From the NCBI RefSeq assembly GCF_900103475.1, contig NZ_FNHG01000003.1, positions 164,254 to 228,253 of the forward strand: DNA of 64,000 bases, written 5' to 3'. The translations under genes were made by a program, and so were the position numbers. The notes under the pieces were generated by a model that saw nothing but the letters and a program-made list of their open reading frames with translations, searched no databases and was not told the DNA's origin. This stretch comes from Maricaulis salignorans. GTDB taxonomy: Bacteria; Pseudomonadota; Alphaproteobacteria; Caulobacterales; Maricaulaceae. Shown one piece after another: positions 54,301-63,553 of this stretch (positions within the stretch are counted from its first letter, which is position 1; every line of letters begins with the position of its first letter).

Positions 54301-54504
54301 ATGGAGTATCATCTGATGGGCCCCGAAGGCGCGATTGCATTTTTGATCATCGGCTTCATGCCGACCTTGATCGCCCTGCTGCGCGGTCATGACAACAGCT
54401 TCGCCATCTTCCTGACCAACCTGCTTCTGGGCTGGACCGGGATTGGCTGGCTGGTCGCCCTGATCTGGAGCTTCACGGCCATCCGCCGGCGCGTGCGCAA
54501 CTAG
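54301..54504 (+). CDS. Superinfection immunity (Imm) family membrane protein
   Basis: A 67-residue protein with two hydrophobic segments (about 9-26 and 38-58). FMPTLIALLRGHDNSFAIFLTNLLLGWTGIGWLVALIWS matches the pattern of the T4 Imm-like family, in which phage members stop DNA injection by a second phage at the inner membrane. Bacterial chromosomal members are common and their role is not established. It stands alone, with its own promoter and palindrome, and is convergent with the nitroreductase gene 7 bases away. Confidence 0.85.
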   Translation: MEYHLMGPEGAIAFLIIGFMPTLIALLRGHDNSFAIFLTNLLLGWTGIGWLVALIWSFTAIRRRVRN

Positions 54505-54511
54505 GCCTGGC

Positions 54512-55201
54512 TCAGAGCCAGCTGGAAATCTCGCCCACAGTCTTCTTGATCAACGCGTGCTCCGGCACCGTCGCATCATCAGCGGGATAGCCGGCGACGA
54601 TCAGCATGAAGGGCTTTTCGTCGGCCGGACGCTCACAGATCTCGGTGAGGAATTTCATCGGATTGGGCGTGTGGGTCAGCGTCACCAGACCGGCCTCGTG
54701 CAAGGCCGCGAGCATAAAGCCACAGGCAATGCCGACGCTCTCATTAATGTAGTAATTCTTCTTCGATTGCCCGATTTTCTCGCCACCACGCTTTTGCGCA
54801 AACACGGCGATCAACACGGGCGCGGTTTCCAGGAAGGGCTTGGAACTGTCGGTGCCCAGCGGTGAGAGAGCCTGCAGCCATTCCTCACCGCCCTTGCCTT
54901 CATAGAAGGCCTTTTCTTCCTTCTCGGCCGCCTCGCGCAGAGCCTTGCGGCGGGCCGGATCCTGGATCACCACGAAATGCCAGGGCTGGTGATTGGCGCC
55001 CGACGGTGCCGTTCCGGCCGCATCGATGGCGTGTTTCACGATTTCCGGGTCAACCGGCCGGTCGGCGAAATCGCGGACCGTACGGCGGCGTTTGAGATGT
55101 TTGGCGAAGGCCGCCGCGCGGCTGAGCATTTCCGCCGGACCGTACTCGACATAATCGGTCAGCGGCACACGTTTGGCGTCGTCGCGATGTCCCGCGTTCA
55201 T
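54512..55201 (-). CDS. Nitroreductase family protein
   Basis: A 229-residue FMN enzyme that would reduce nitro groups or other acceptors with NAD(P)[41 protein letters not shown] (about 38-77) is the FMN-binding signature, [17 protein letters not shown] (about 150-166) follows, and a [12 protein letters not shown] segment ends the domain. It overlaps tdh by 4 bases and lies downstream of it, so the two are coupled. Confidence 0.9.
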   Translation of the reverse strand: MNAGHRDDAKRVPLTDYVEYGPAEMLSRAAAFAKHLKRRRTVRDFADRPVDPEIVKHAIDAAGTAPSGANHQPWHFVVIQDPARRKALREAAEKEEKAFYEGKGGEEWLQALSPLGTDSSKPFLETAPVLIAVFAQKRGGEKIGQSKKNYYINESVGIACGFMLAALHEAGLVTLTHTPNPMKFLTEICERPADEKPFMLIVAGYPADDATVPEHALIKKTVGEISSWL

Positions 55202-56232
55202 GACTGGCTCCAGTCCAGGATCACCTTGCCCGACTTGCCCGAGCGCATGGCGTCAAAACCCTTCTGGAACTCATCGGCCGCATAGCGGTGGGTGATGACG
55301 CGGCTGACATCGAGCCCGCTCTCGAGCATGGCGATCATCTTGTACCAGGTCTCGAACATTTCGCGGCCATAGACGCCCTTGAGCGTGATCGCTTTCAGCA
55401 CCAGCGAGCCGAAATCGACCGGGATCGGCTTGGATGGCAGGCCGAGCATGGCGATTTTGCCGCCCATCACCATGCTCTCGAGCATGGCACCAATGGCACT
55501 GGGCGCGCCGGACATTTCCAGCCCGACATCAAAGCCTTCGCTCATGCCCAGTTCGGCCATCACGTCTTTTAAGCCAACCTCGGCGACATTGACGGTGTGG
55601 ACGCGCGGCACGACCTGGCTGGCCAGGTGCAGGCGGTGGGTATTGATGTCGGTCAGCACGACATGGCGCGCGCCGACATGGCGGGCAATCGCGGCGGCCA
55701 TGATGCCGATCGGCCCGGCGCCGGTGACCAGCACGTCCTCGCCGACCAGATCGAATTGCAACGCGGTGTGGACCGCATTGCCGAGCGGATCGAGAATTGC
55801 GCCAAGCTCGTCGGTGACTTCTTCAGGCAGTTTGACGACATTGAACGCCGGCAAGGCGAGATACTCGGCAAAAGCGCCGGGAATATTGACGCCGACGCCC
55901 TGGGTATCCGGATCGAGATGGAAGCGCCCGGCGCGCGCCGCCCGTGAGAGCGTGCCAACGACATGGCCTTCACCGGAGACGCGCTGTCCGATCTCGACGC
56001 GCTTCACATTGGCACCCTTGTCGACGATTTCGCCGGAATATTCATGTCCGACCACCATCGGCGTCGGCACATTCTTGGCAGCCCAGTCATCCCAGTTATA
56101 GATGTGGATATCGGTGCCGCAGATCGCCGTCTTGTGGATCTTGATCAGCACATCGTCCGGGCCGATTTTCGGCATCGGCACGTCCTGCATCCAGATGCCT
56201 TCTTCCGGCTTGGCTTTGACCAGGGCTTTCAT
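55198..56232 (-). CDS. tdh: L-threonine 3-dehydrogenase without structural zinc site
   Basis: A 344-residue zinc alcohol dehydrogenase relative that oxidises threonine to 2-amino-3-ketobutyrate, which Kbl (62183-63388) splits to glycine and acetyl-CoA. Cys38 in [10 protein letters not shown] and His63-Glu64 in VGHEYSG form the catalytic zinc site; [20 protein letters not shown] (about 167-186) binds NAD. The structural-zinc lobe has Gly93, Ser96, Ala99 and Asp107 at the positions of E. coli Cys93, 96, 99 and 107, while flanks such as RVSGEGH and GVGVNIPG are conserved. The 6-kb gap between tdh and kbl holds unrelated and AT-rich genes. Confidence 0.93.
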   Translation of the reverse strand: MKALVKAKPEEGIWMQDVPMPKIGPDDVLIKIHKTAICGTDIHIYNWDDWAAKNVPTPMVVGHEYSGEIVDKGANVKRVEIGQRVSGEGHVVGTLSRAARAGRFHLDPDTQGVGVNIPGAFAEYLALPAFNVVKLPEEVTDELGAILDPLGNAVHTALQFDLVGEDVLVTGAGPIGIMAAAIARHVGARHVVLTDINTHRLHLASQVVPRVHTVNVAEVGLKDVMAELGMSEGFDVGLEMSGAPSAIGAMLESMVMGGKIAMLGLPSKPIPVDFGSLVLKAITLKGVYGREMFETWYKMIAMLESGLDVSRVITHRYAADEFQKGFDAMRSGKSGKVILDWSQS

Positions 56233-56256
56233 CGCAAATTCCTCGACCGAGTGATG

Positions 56257-56967
56257 TTACGTTGCGCCCGCTTCGGGCGGCGCAGATTTGCCGCGAAGAT
56301 ACATCAGTGCCGCCAGAGGGAAAGTGAGCATGAAAGGAATGAGCAGCGCGGCCATGATTTCAGCCAGCTGACCATTGGACCCGCTCAGCCATGTGGCGGC
56401 GATCGCCAGCGCCGCGACGACAGCGGGAATGGCCAGCAGGCGGCGTTTGTCCTGCCACATCAGCACAGCGAACAGAGCCGCATAGAGGCCGATCAGCCCC
56501 CATTTGATCCAAGTATGGCCGTACAGCGCTGCCAGCAGGCCCGGCCTCGGCTCCGCCCCGGCGCCAAGTTCTGCGAGCAGGCGATTCATGACCGTATTCT
56601 CCGCCCAGTCCGCCCCGATCGTCATCACGGCGACAGCCAGTGCTGCCCAGGCCAGCCAGCGCCCGGGATTGCGCAGGCCGAGCGCCAGGAAGACCATCGC
56701 CGCCATGCCGGCATAGGCGAGCGGGAAAAAGCGATCGAGCGACTGGGTATGGACGAGAAAGGCGCGCAGGGCATCGGCGCCCTCACCCTGCAGGAAAGCC
56801 AGATCGGCGGCCGAGCGGGCAAATTCGAGCGCCAGGATCGGTGTGACGAAACCATCCGCCATCGGCGCTGCGCCGAGATCGGGCGGCGAGCCGAACAGGA
56901 TCGGAAAGACCAGCGTTGCGACCGCTGCGGCGATCGCCGCGATGAAGGCCAGATTCGAAATGCGCAT
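56257..56967 (-). CDS. Hypothetical multi-spanning membrane protein
   Basis: A 236-residue protein with about six hydrophobic segments (roughly 6-26, 84-100, 105-125, 150-170, 180-197, 205-225). A large hydrophilic loop at about 28-80 contains FARSAADLAFLQGEGADALRAFL. No family recognised. It lies 24 bases upstream of tdh on the same strand, so it may be its cotranscribed neighbour. Confidence 0.75.
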   Translation of the reverse strand: MRISNLAFIAAIAAAVATLVFPILFGSPPDLGAAPMADGFVTPILALEFARSAADLAFLQGEGADALRAFLVHTQSLDRFFPLAYAGMAAMVFLALGLRNPGRWLAWAALAVAVMTIGADWAENTVMNRLLAELGAGAEPRPGLLAALYGHTWIKWGLIGLYAALFAVLMWQDKRRLLAIPAVVAALAIAATWLSGSNGQLAEIMAALLIPFMLTFPLAALMYLRGKSAPPEAGAT

Positions 56968-57118
56968 ATCGGCTTATCCCCGCCCGTTATGACCGCGCGG
57001 ATCAGGCCGCAGCCGGCGCGCAAGGTCAAGGGTGGCTGTGTTCGGGGGATTGCGGCGGTTCCTCCCGCTTCCGCATGGAACGTGCAGAGCCACTGCATCC
57101 GAAGCCCGGGAAGCGTCC

Positions 57119-57147
57119 TTGACCCTGGTTTGGGCATTAATTATGCT
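57119..57147 (+). promoter_or_regulatory. Putative sigma70-like promoter of the AT-rich gene pair
   Basis: TTGACC (57119-57124) and TATGCT (57142-57147) are separated by 17 bases in an AT-rich stretch, 65 bases before the start at 57213. It is the clearest promoter-like pair in the 245-base divergent gap. Confidence 0.5.
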
Positions 57148-57212
57148 GTCCCTTCACTTCAAACCCCTGAAAAAAGGCGGGGAAATGGTCAAGTACAAAG
57201 CGGGGAGCAATC

Positions 57213-57686
57213 ATGTTTGGAGCAAAAGTTGTTGAGGTCAGCGGGCGCTTGGTCGCCACAGGTGCTTATTCCCAGCAGAACGCCAAGCTGATTTACGACT
57301 ATCTAGATTTCGAGACCGATAATGGGCGCTTCAAGACGGGCAAGGTCGTGGTCGCCACCAATATGGGCAAGCACATCGAAATCGGTGAAGAAGGCATTTT
57401 CGTCTTTACACGGTTTCTCGGACGAGCACTGGCCATGGTGATCACATCGGACAATGTAGAAGTGAACCCGATGTTTCGCGGCTTTAGCCTTTTGCACCTT
57501 CTCTGGCCACTGGCGCTCTTCCTAATCGGCCTGTTCTTCGCCCCATTGTGGCTGGTAACAGCCCCGATCTGGGCGTTTGCCGCCTATTTTCTGATTTTGC
57601 CACACCTTGTAAGCGGCAAGCTGAAAGCCATCGCCCGCAAACACGGTGTCGATTGGACGACCGCAAGAAAAAGCGTCAATTTCTAA
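57213..57686 (+). CDS. Orphan membrane protein 1, AT-richer than neighbours
   Basis: A 157-residue protein of unknown family. Residues 1-95 look like a soluble beta-rich domain (GRFKTGKVVVATNMGKHIEIG), followed by two hydrophobic segments at about 97-113 and 116-133 and a Lys-rich C-terminal tail (KLKAIARKHGVDWTTARKS). GGGGAG lies 6 bases upstream of the ATG. Base composition is lower in GC than the surroundings. It is followed after 90 bases by a second AT-rich membrane gene, so they may form one acquired unit. Confidence 0.75.
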   Translation: MFGAKVVEVSGRLVATGAYSQQNAKLIYDYLDFETDNGRFKTGKVVVATNMGKHIEIGEEGIFVFTRFLGRALAMVITSDNVEVNPMFRGFSLLHLLWPLALFLIGLFFAPLWLVTAPIWAFAAYFLILPHLVSGKLKAIARKHGVDWTTARKSVNF

Positions 57687-57776
57687 GCAGGCAACACTGC
57701 CCTGACTCCCCCGAACCGCGTCATCGCGCGGCGCGTCAGCCCGCGTTCAACAGCTATTGAACCGAGGTTCCGAACC

Positions 57777-58850
57777 TTGCACGGAAAATACGACCCCGAG
57801 ACACTGCAGAAGTTGCGCCTGATCTACGGCCCAGCTTTTGTCAAATACCTGAGCCGCATTGGCACGCTGAACTACGGGGCCCTTGCCAGGTCACTACTTA
57901 TCATGGCCGCACCACCTCTAGCGATCGCTGGAGCATTCGGCGTATTCGACCTGATTTTCACACTGAATTTCGTGGATTTTGGCGAGAGCGGTAGCGTTTA
58001 TCTGGTCACATTTGCTCCCGCCCTGATTTTCACCCTCATCTTGTTGTACAATTGGCTGGACATCGTCGTCATCCGCGTCCTGTTTTGGCCCTTCAATACG
58101 ATCCGCGTGATGTGGCTGACACGGCAATTGAATGAAACGCTCGACAAAGTCGGCCTTGCAGAGGCTGGAAAACCAGTAGTCATACGGTCTGCATTTGGAG
58201 ACAAATTCGTCATCTCGACCCCAATACGTAATTATTATGGTTACTTTCACACGGGATTTTACTCAACACTATGCGGCAAGAGCGAGTTTCAAATTTCGAG
58301 AGTTGTCACGCCGAGCGACCTGATTTTCAAATGGATTCTGCCCACCATTTTTGCACCGATCTACATCCCGTTGATTTTCGTAAAAACCTACATCCCAAAA
58401 ATAAAACTATCCAAAATACCACTGCTGGGAAAATTGTTGGATTTATACATAGCACCATCCTTTACCTCAGCCGGCGTCGCCACTCCCCGCTTACCCAAAA
58501 CTTCTTCTGACGGAGAGGAGGGCAAATTAATTGACTTCCCGCTTTGGTACGACGGTCTCGGCGGACAAACATTTAAAGCTGAAGATATTTACTCAATTGT
58601 GCCCTTCGCGCTTAATCCGAAGAAGTTCAATCCATGGATCTACCCAAAAAATTTTACAAAAGACATGAACGTCTTTGCTGAAACAAAAGATGACGTGATA
58701 AGAACCCATCACAGATTCAGGGAGTTCATGAAAAGAAAGCGTCGTTCAAACACTAGGTTTGTCGCTTGGGTGCTAATTTGGTTTGGGTCGCAGACGGCTG
58801 CCGCAGTTATCTACTGGCAACATTTCTTTGGCTGGACCCAAACACTGTGA
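57777..58850 (+). CDS. Orphan membrane protein 2, strongly AT-rich
   Basis: A 357-residue protein with no recognised family. Hydrophobic segments lie at about 41-63, 77-100, 183-205 and 335-350; residues 205-330 are hydrophilic and rich in Lys, Asn and aromatic residues (YIPKIKLSKIPLLGKLLDLY, NPKKFNPWIYPKNFTKDMN). From about base 58190 on, GC content and codon use differ sharply from the rest of the window, clear evidence of transfer. The start is probably the TTG at 57777 with GAGG 9 bases upstream; no early in-frame ATG exists. Function unknown; the pair with the preceding gene is the only context. Confidence 0.75.
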   Translation: MHGKYDPETLQKLRLIYGPAFVKYLSRIGTLNYGALARSLLIMAAPPLAIAGAFGVFDLIFTLNFVDFGESGSVYLVTFAPALIFTLILLYNWLDIVVIRVLFWPFNTIRVMWLTRQLNETLDKVGLAEAGKPVVIRSAFGDKFVISTPIRNYYGYFHTGFYSTLCGKSEFQISRVVTPSDLIFKWILPTIFAPIYIPLIFVKTYIPKIKLSKIPLLGKLLDLYIAPSFTSAGVATPRLPKTSSDGEEGKLIDFPLWYDGLGGQTFKAEDIYSIVPFALNPKKFNPWIYPKNFTKDMNVFAETKDDVIRTHHRFREFMKRKRRSNTRFVAWVLIWFGSQTAAAVIYWQHFFGWTQTL

Positions 58851-58977
58851 GTACAATCGAGCCGACCCAGTTTCCCGCAAGGCTGTGCGTCCTCCAGAGG
58901 CGGATTTCGGCCAAAGGTCGGACCAGACGGGAGCGGCAGAAAGTCATCACTGCACAAAGAGCAAGCTCTAGCCTCGA

Positions 58978-60099
58978 TCAGGACGCCCCGGTCAGGCCCA
59001 GGCGCTGGCAAACGGTTTCCCCAATCGCCAGCGACGAAGTCAGGCCCGGACTTTCAATCCCGAACAGGGCGATCAGACCGGCCAGCCCGTGGGCCTCGGC
59101 ACCGTCGATGCGGAAATCGGTCTGCAGTTCGCCGGGCCCGTGCAGTTTGGGGCGGATGCCGGCATAGTCGGGCACCAGGGCGTCACCCTTGAGGCCGGGC
59201 CAGAAGCGGCGGATCGTGTCGTAAAAGGCGCCGGCGCGGGCCGGGTCAACGGTGTAGTCCGGTGCCTCGACGAAATCGAGATCGGGGCCAAAGCGCGCCT
59301 GGCCGCCAAGATCGCGGCGATAATGCGTACCCAGCGCGCCGGGGATCGGCAGCGGATAGACCAGGTGTTTGAACGGCGCCTTGCCGGCACTGGTGAAATA
59401 GACGCCCTTGCCATAATGCAGTTGCGGGATCTGCGCGGCGGGGAAGCCGTCGACCATTGCGGCCGCCTCCTGGGCTCCGAGCCCGGCGGCGATCACAAGA
59501 TAGCGCGTTGTCACCTCCGTTGCGGCCTCGCCGCCGGTCCGGACGACAAAACCGCCACCTTCCAGCGCCGTCGCTCCGGCAAAGGGCGTATTGACCACGA
59601 CCGCACCGCCCAGCGCGGCAATCTCGCCCGCCATATTCGCCATATAGCCATGGGCATCCATCACGCCGCTATCGGGCGAGAGGATAGCCGCGACGGCGCT
59701 GAGCTCAGGCTCCATCGCCTGGGCCTGCGCACCGGTCAGGCGCTGCAGGCCGTCAACGCCATTCTCCTCAGCCTGGCGGAAGATCGCCTCGAGCCGCGCC
59801 GCTTCATGCGGCTGGGTCGCCACGATCAGCTTGCCGCAGCGCTCATGGGCGATGTGATATTTGTCGAGATAGGCATAGAGCAATTGCCGCCCCAGCACAC
59901 AGAGCCGCGCCTTCAGCGAGCCGGTCGGGTAATAGAGGCCGGCATGGATGACTTCCGAATTGCGCGAGGAAATCCCCTGCCCGATCGCGCCCTGCGCCTC
60001 GAGCACCAGGGTTTCATGCCCGCGCAGGGCAAAGGCCCGCCCCGTCGCCAGACCGACGGCGCCGGCCCCGATCACGATCGCGTCTGTCTCAAATGCCAT
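58978..60099 (-). CDS. FAD oxidoreductase, L-2-hydroxyglutarate oxidase-like
   Basis: A 373-residue DAO-type flavoenzyme. DAIVIGAGAVGLATGRAFALRG (about 6-27) is the dinucleotide motif, SSRNSEVIHAGLYYPTGSLKARLCVLG (about 45-71) matches the LhgO group, and GIRPKLHGPGELQTDFRI with LIALFGIESPGLTSSLAIGE the C-terminus. Members oxidise L-2-hydroxyglutarate to 2-oxoglutarate and feed electrons to the membrane. The ATG at 60099 is used; a Gly-rich extension upstream is unconserved. On its downstream side it faces the AT-rich gene, leaving a 127-base gap that shows only a weak AGAGC/GCTCT hairpin (58958-58969). Confidence 0.87.
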   Translation of the reverse strand: MAFETDAIVIGAGAVGLATGRAFALRGHETLVLEAQGAIGQGISSRNSEVIHAGLYYPTGSLKARLCVLGRQLLYAYLDKYHIAHERCGKLIVATQPHEAARLEAIFRQAEENGVDGLQRLTGAQAQAMEPELSAVAAILSPDSGVMDAHGYMANMAGEIAALGGAVVVNTPFAGATALEGGGFVVRTGGEAATEVTTRYLVIAAGLGAQEAAAMVDGFPAAQIPQLHYGKGVYFTSAGKAPFKHLVYPLPIPGALGTHYRRDLGGQARFGPDLDFVEAPDYTVDPARAGAFYDTIRRFWPGLKGDALVPDYAGIRPKLHGPGELQTDFRIDGAEAHGLAGLIALFGIESPGLTSSLAIGETVCQRLGLTGAS

Positions 60100-60170
60100 G
60101 CCCGCCGCTCCGCCGCCTCCCCCCTGCATCTGCGAGCCGGCCGAAGCTGTCAACACCGGGCCGCCAAGCC

Positions 60171-60611
60171 TCAGCCCTTGGCGAGGCCCGCCAGCAGGGC
60201 TGGCGGCATCACCGTCTCGATATTGAGCTGGCCCTTGAGGCCGGCCTCGCGATGCACGGCGATCTCCTGCCAGGCCGGCGAGAGCGACATGCGCAAAAGC
60301 GCGCCGCGATCGGGATACATGATGATCGCCACCTCATCCCAGAGCTCCTCGGCCCGGCCGAGGGCGAGAAAGGTCGTATTGCCCACGAAGACCAGCTTGC
60401 CGCCAAATTCCGGCAGGACTTTCATGATCGCCTTGCCGTAAATATTATACGCCTCGCGCCCGCTCAGCGCGCACTCGCGCCCGTCGGCATATTCGGCCTT
60501 GTCCTTGAATTTCAGCAGATTGACCATGAAGACCGGCCCGGCAGGACCGGGCTGCATCATTTCCTCGATCTGTTTTGGATCGGTGGGCAGGACTTCGTTG
60601 GTGACTTGCAT
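60171..60611 (-). CDS. DUF1330-type small protein
   Basis: A 146-residue protein with the dimeric alpha/beta-barrel look of DUF1330: PAGPVFMVNLLKFKD (about 24-38), SGREAYNIYGKAIMKVLPEFGGKLVFVGN (about 50-78) and AIIMYPDRGALLRM (about 95-108). Role unknown; such folds often bind small aromatic or lactone compounds. It starts 40 bases after the amidohydrolase gene and is followed after 71 bases by the LhgO-like gene, all on the minus strand. Confidence 0.85.
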   Translation of the reverse strand: MQVTNEVLPTDPKQIEEMMQPGPAGPVFMVNLLKFKDKAEYADGRECALSGREAYNIYGKAIMKVLPEFGGKLVFVGNTTFLALGRAEELWDEVAIIMYPDRGALLRMSLSPAWQEIAVHREAGLKGQLNIETVMPPALLAGLAKG

Positions 60612-60651
60612 GATGGCATTCCCTGTCTGGAAGCAAACCGCGGCTGCCGCG

Positions 60652-62076
60652 CTATGGCGCCGCAAGCGAATGGCGTGAAATAGCCTCGCCACGCAAGATA
60701 ATAGTCTCGATCCGGTCCCAGGCGGTGACGTCCTCGAGCGGATTGGCCGTCAGGATCAGCAGGTTCGCGACCTTGCCCGCTTCCACCGTGCCGTAATCCG
60801 CCTCCAGACCGAATTGCCGCGCCGGATTGATCGTCCCGGCCTCAAGGATGGCCTGCAACGAGACCCCCGCCTCATTGAGACTGAGGATTTCGCGCCAGGT
60901 GCACAGGCCGGGCTGGTTGACGAAGGTGGGGCTACCGGGACAGTCGCTCGCCAGCAGAAGCGGATGGCCCTGGGCGTGCAGATAGGCCGTTGCACGTTGG
61001 GCGCGGCCGACGCCGAAGCCGAAGATATCCGCCATCTCCTCGCGCGGCATGTCCGGCGGGAAATCGGCGGCGAGTTCATCGGCAAACCACTGCCCCCCTG
61101 CGGTGCGATACCAATCCAGCAGCGCAGCCGGCACGACATTCGCCAATTGTGGATCGGCCAGGGCATCGGGGCGCAACTGGCCGCCCAGCCCGGCCATGAC
61201 ACCATGGGTCGGCATATAGCCCGTGCCCTGTTCGACCAACCGGTTCAGGGTCTCGCCGACCGGCGGCTCGCCCTCGGGCCATTGCCAGTTCCACAAACCA
61301 TGGCCGAGAATGTCGAGGCGGGCATCGAGCGCGATCTGATACATGTCGATCGCATTGGCATGGGCAATAACCGGCAAGCCTTGGGCGTGCGCGGCATCGC
61401 GAATTCGCGCCAGCATGTCTGCGTCAAACAGCGGCCATCCGGTCTCGGCGCCAAAACCATCTTCCAGATAGAGTTTGACGCAGACACCGCCATCCGCCGC
61501 AATCCGCGCGATGACGGCTTCCGGCGTCGCTTCACCTTCGATCCGGTAGGGATAGAGCGCCAGGGCGTCGCTATCGTCGCGCTGATTGAGCGGATAGCCC
61601 TCGAGCGCGTTGGGGATCTCGCCGCAACGCAGCAGGTCGGGCGCGAGCGGTGCCGCCTCGAAGTCGCGCCAGGCAAGCAGGGGCGCCGGATCGAGGATCT
61701 GGGTGACACCGTAGTAAAGCAGGCTGCGCGGCTGCTGGGCCATATAGGCCTCGACCAACGCGGGATGATCACTCGCTGGCGTCACGCCCATCGCGCCCAT
61801 CCCCGGCACAAAGGCGACATGATGATGGCTGTCCATCAATCCCGGGGTGAGAAAACGCCCGCTGGCATCAATGCGCTGGGCCTGCCGGCCGGCGGTGATC
61901 GGCTCGGCCGAAACCGCGACAATCACCCCGTCGCGGACCAGTACATTTTGCGGCGCCGATGGCGCGTCCAGATGCGCTGATACAATGGCAACATTCTCGA
62001 TCAGCAATTCGTCAGACGGCGGCGTACAGGCCGCGAGGCCCAGGGCGAGGACGAGTAAAATCTTGGTGTAAGGCAT
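60652..62076 (-). CDS. Amidohydrolase-family lipoprotein
   Basis: A 474-residue metal-dependent hydrolase of the imidazolonepropionase/prolidase-like group. The N-terminus ILLVLALGLAACTPP is a lipobox signal with Cys17, so the enzyme is membrane-tethered outside the cytoplasm. The metal site starts with LTPGLMDSHHHVAF (about 72-85); VCVKLYLEDG (about 195), LPVIAHANA and LDILGH supply later ligands, and LLLASDCPGSP (about 385) the final Asp. Such lipoproteins often cleave cyclic amides or dipeptides; substrate unknown. Confidence 0.87.
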   Translation of the reverse strand: MPYTKILLVLALGLAACTPPSDELLIENVAIVSAHLDAPSAPQNVLVRDGVIVAVSAEPITAGRQAQRIDASGRFLTPGLMDSHHHVAFVPGMGAMGVTPASDHPALVEAYMAQQPRSLLYYGVTQILDPAPLLAWRDFEAAPLAPDLLRCGEIPNALEGYPLNQRDDSDALALYPYRIEGEATPEAVIARIAADGGVCVKLYLEDGFGAETGWPLFDADMLARIRDAAHAQGLPVIAHANAIDMYQIALDARLDILGHGLWNWQWPEGEPPVGETLNRLVEQGTGYMPTHGVMAGLGGQLRPDALADPQLANVVPAALLDWYRTAGGQWFADELAADFPPDMPREEMADIFGFGVGRAQRATAYLHAQGHPLLLASDCPGSPTFVNQPGLCTWREILSLNEAGVSLQAILEAGTINPARQFGLEADYGTVEAGKVANLLILTANPLEDVTAWDRIETIILRGEAISRHSLAAP

Positions 62077-62153
62077 CAGGCAACTCGGATGTTTGATGTT
62101 TGGCGGAGCCGGAACCGGGTTGCTCCGTGTCGTCCGCGCCCTAGCAGAGCGCT

Positions 62154-62177
62154 CTGGCCGGGGTCAACTCCGGCCAG
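62154..62177 (-). terminator. Hairpin downstream of kbl
   Basis: CTGGCCGG (62154-62161) pairs perfectly with CCGGCCAG (62170-62177) around an eight-base loop. On the minus strand it lies 6 bases after the kbl stop. No T-run follows, so termination is probable rather than certain. Confidence 0.6.
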
Positions 62178-62182
62178 CCTCA

Positions 62183-63388
62183 TCAGATAACCCCCAGCTC
62201 CTTGCCCACCTTGGTAAAGGCCGCCACGGCGCGATCAATCATCTCCGGCGTATGCGCGGCGCTCATCTGGGTGCGGATGCGGGCCTTGCCCTTGGGGACG
62301 ACGGGGAAGAAGAAGCCGGTGACATAGACGCCCTCGCCCATCAGCTTGCGGGCCATGTCCTGGGCCAGTTTGGCGTCGCCGAGCATGACCGGAATGATCG
62401 GGTGTTCGCCCTCCAGCAGGTCAAAACCGGCGGCAGACATGCCGGCGCGGAAACGGCGGGCATTGTCGAACAGGCGGGCGCGCAGATCATCGCCCTCGGC
62501 GACCATGTCGAAGGCCTTCAGCGAGGCGCCGACGATGGCCGGGGCCAGGGAATTGGAGAAGAGATAGGGCCGCGAGCGCTGGCGCAGCATGTCGATCACT
62601 TCTTGCCGCGCCGCGGTAAACCCGCCCATCGCGCCGCCCAGCGCCTTGCCCAGCGTGCCGGTGATGATGTCGATCTGGCCGAACACACCACAATGCTCCG
62701 GCGTGCCGCGGCCGCGCGCGCCCATGAAGCCGTGGGAATGGCAATCATCGACCATGGTCAGGGCGTCGTATTGCTTCGCCAGGGCGACGATCTCGGCGAG
62801 TTTGGCGATATAGCCATCCATCGAGAACACACCATCGGTGACGATCAACACATGCCGCGCGCCATCGGCCCGCGCCTGTTTCAGCTGAACCTCGAGATCG
62901 GCCATGTCGGAATTGGCATAGCGATAGCGTTTCGCCTTGCACAGGCGCACACCGTCAATGATGGAGGCATGATTGAGCGCGTCGGAAATGATCGCATCCT
63001 CGGGCCCGAGAAGCGGTTCAAACACGCCGCCATTGGCGTCAAACGCCGCCGCATAGAGGATGGCATCATCACAGCCGGTGAAGTCGGCGATCTTGGCTTC
63101 CAGCTGTTTGTGGATGTCCTGGGTGCCGCAGATGAAGCGCACCGAGGCGAGGCCGAAACCATGACTGTCGAGCGTATCCTTCGCCGCCTGGATCAGCTCG
63201 GGCCGATTGGCCAGACCGAGATAGTTATTGGCGCAGAAATTGATGACGTGGTGGCTGGATCCGTCTGCTGTGACGTCGATTTCGGAGAATTGCTCCGAGG
63301 TGATGATGCGCTCGCGCTTGTAGAGCCCGTCGGCCTCGATCTGTTTCAGTTCGGCGGCGAGGTCGGTGTAGAAGGCGGGCGATGTCAT
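62183..63388 (-). CDS. kbl: Glycine C-acetyltransferase (2-amino-3-ketobutyrate CoA ligase)
   Basis: A 401-residue alpha-oxoamine synthase that splits 2-amino-3-ketobutyrate, the Tdh product, to glycine and acetyl-Co[24 protein letters not shown] (about 51-73), [17 protein letters not shown] (about 76-92), [16 protein letters not shown] and the PLP-lysine motif [15 protein letters not shown] (about 240-254) are visible. It is homologous to HemA at 836-2059, and its glycine could feed that enzyme. It is not in an operon with tdh, which lies 6 kb away on the same strand. Confidence 0.95.
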   Translation of the reverse strand: MTSPAFYTDLAAELKQIEADGLYKRERIITSEQFSEIDVTADGSSHHVINFCANNYLGLANRPELIQAAKDTLDSHGFGLASVRFICGTQDIHKQLEAKIADFTGCDDAILYAAAFDANGGVFEPLLGPEDAIISDALNHASIIDGVRLCKAKRYRYANSDMADLEVQLKQARADGARHVLIVTDGVFSMDGYIAKLAEIVALAKQYDALTMVDDCHSHGFMGARGRGTPEHCGVFGQIDIITGTLGKALGGAMGGFTAARQEVIDMLRQRSRPYLFSNSLAPAIVGASLKAFDMVAEGDDLRARLFDNARRFRAGMSAAGFDLLEGEHPIIPVMLGDAKLAQDMARKLMGEGVYVTGFFFPVVPKGKARIRTQMSAAHTPEMIDRAVAAFTKVGKELGVI

Positions 63389-63553
63389 GGCGGGCTCCGG
63401 GGCGAAGATTCGTTGCGGGCAGTTCTATTGGGCTGGCCCTGGCTTGTCATCCCGTCAGAGGCGGCGAAACCGCTTCGCCTCACCGGGGCGCACGCCGAAA
63501 TCTCCACGCCGCGAGCGGCTGGAGGTTTGAGTGGGGCCTCCCCGATTGGGAGG

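Noticed and set aside
58851..58977. Possible attachment site or terminator in the gap after the AT-rich gene pair
   Set aside because: Only a 5-bp AGAGC/GCTCT stem with a two-base loop; no direct repeat matching the other end of the AT-rich segment was found.
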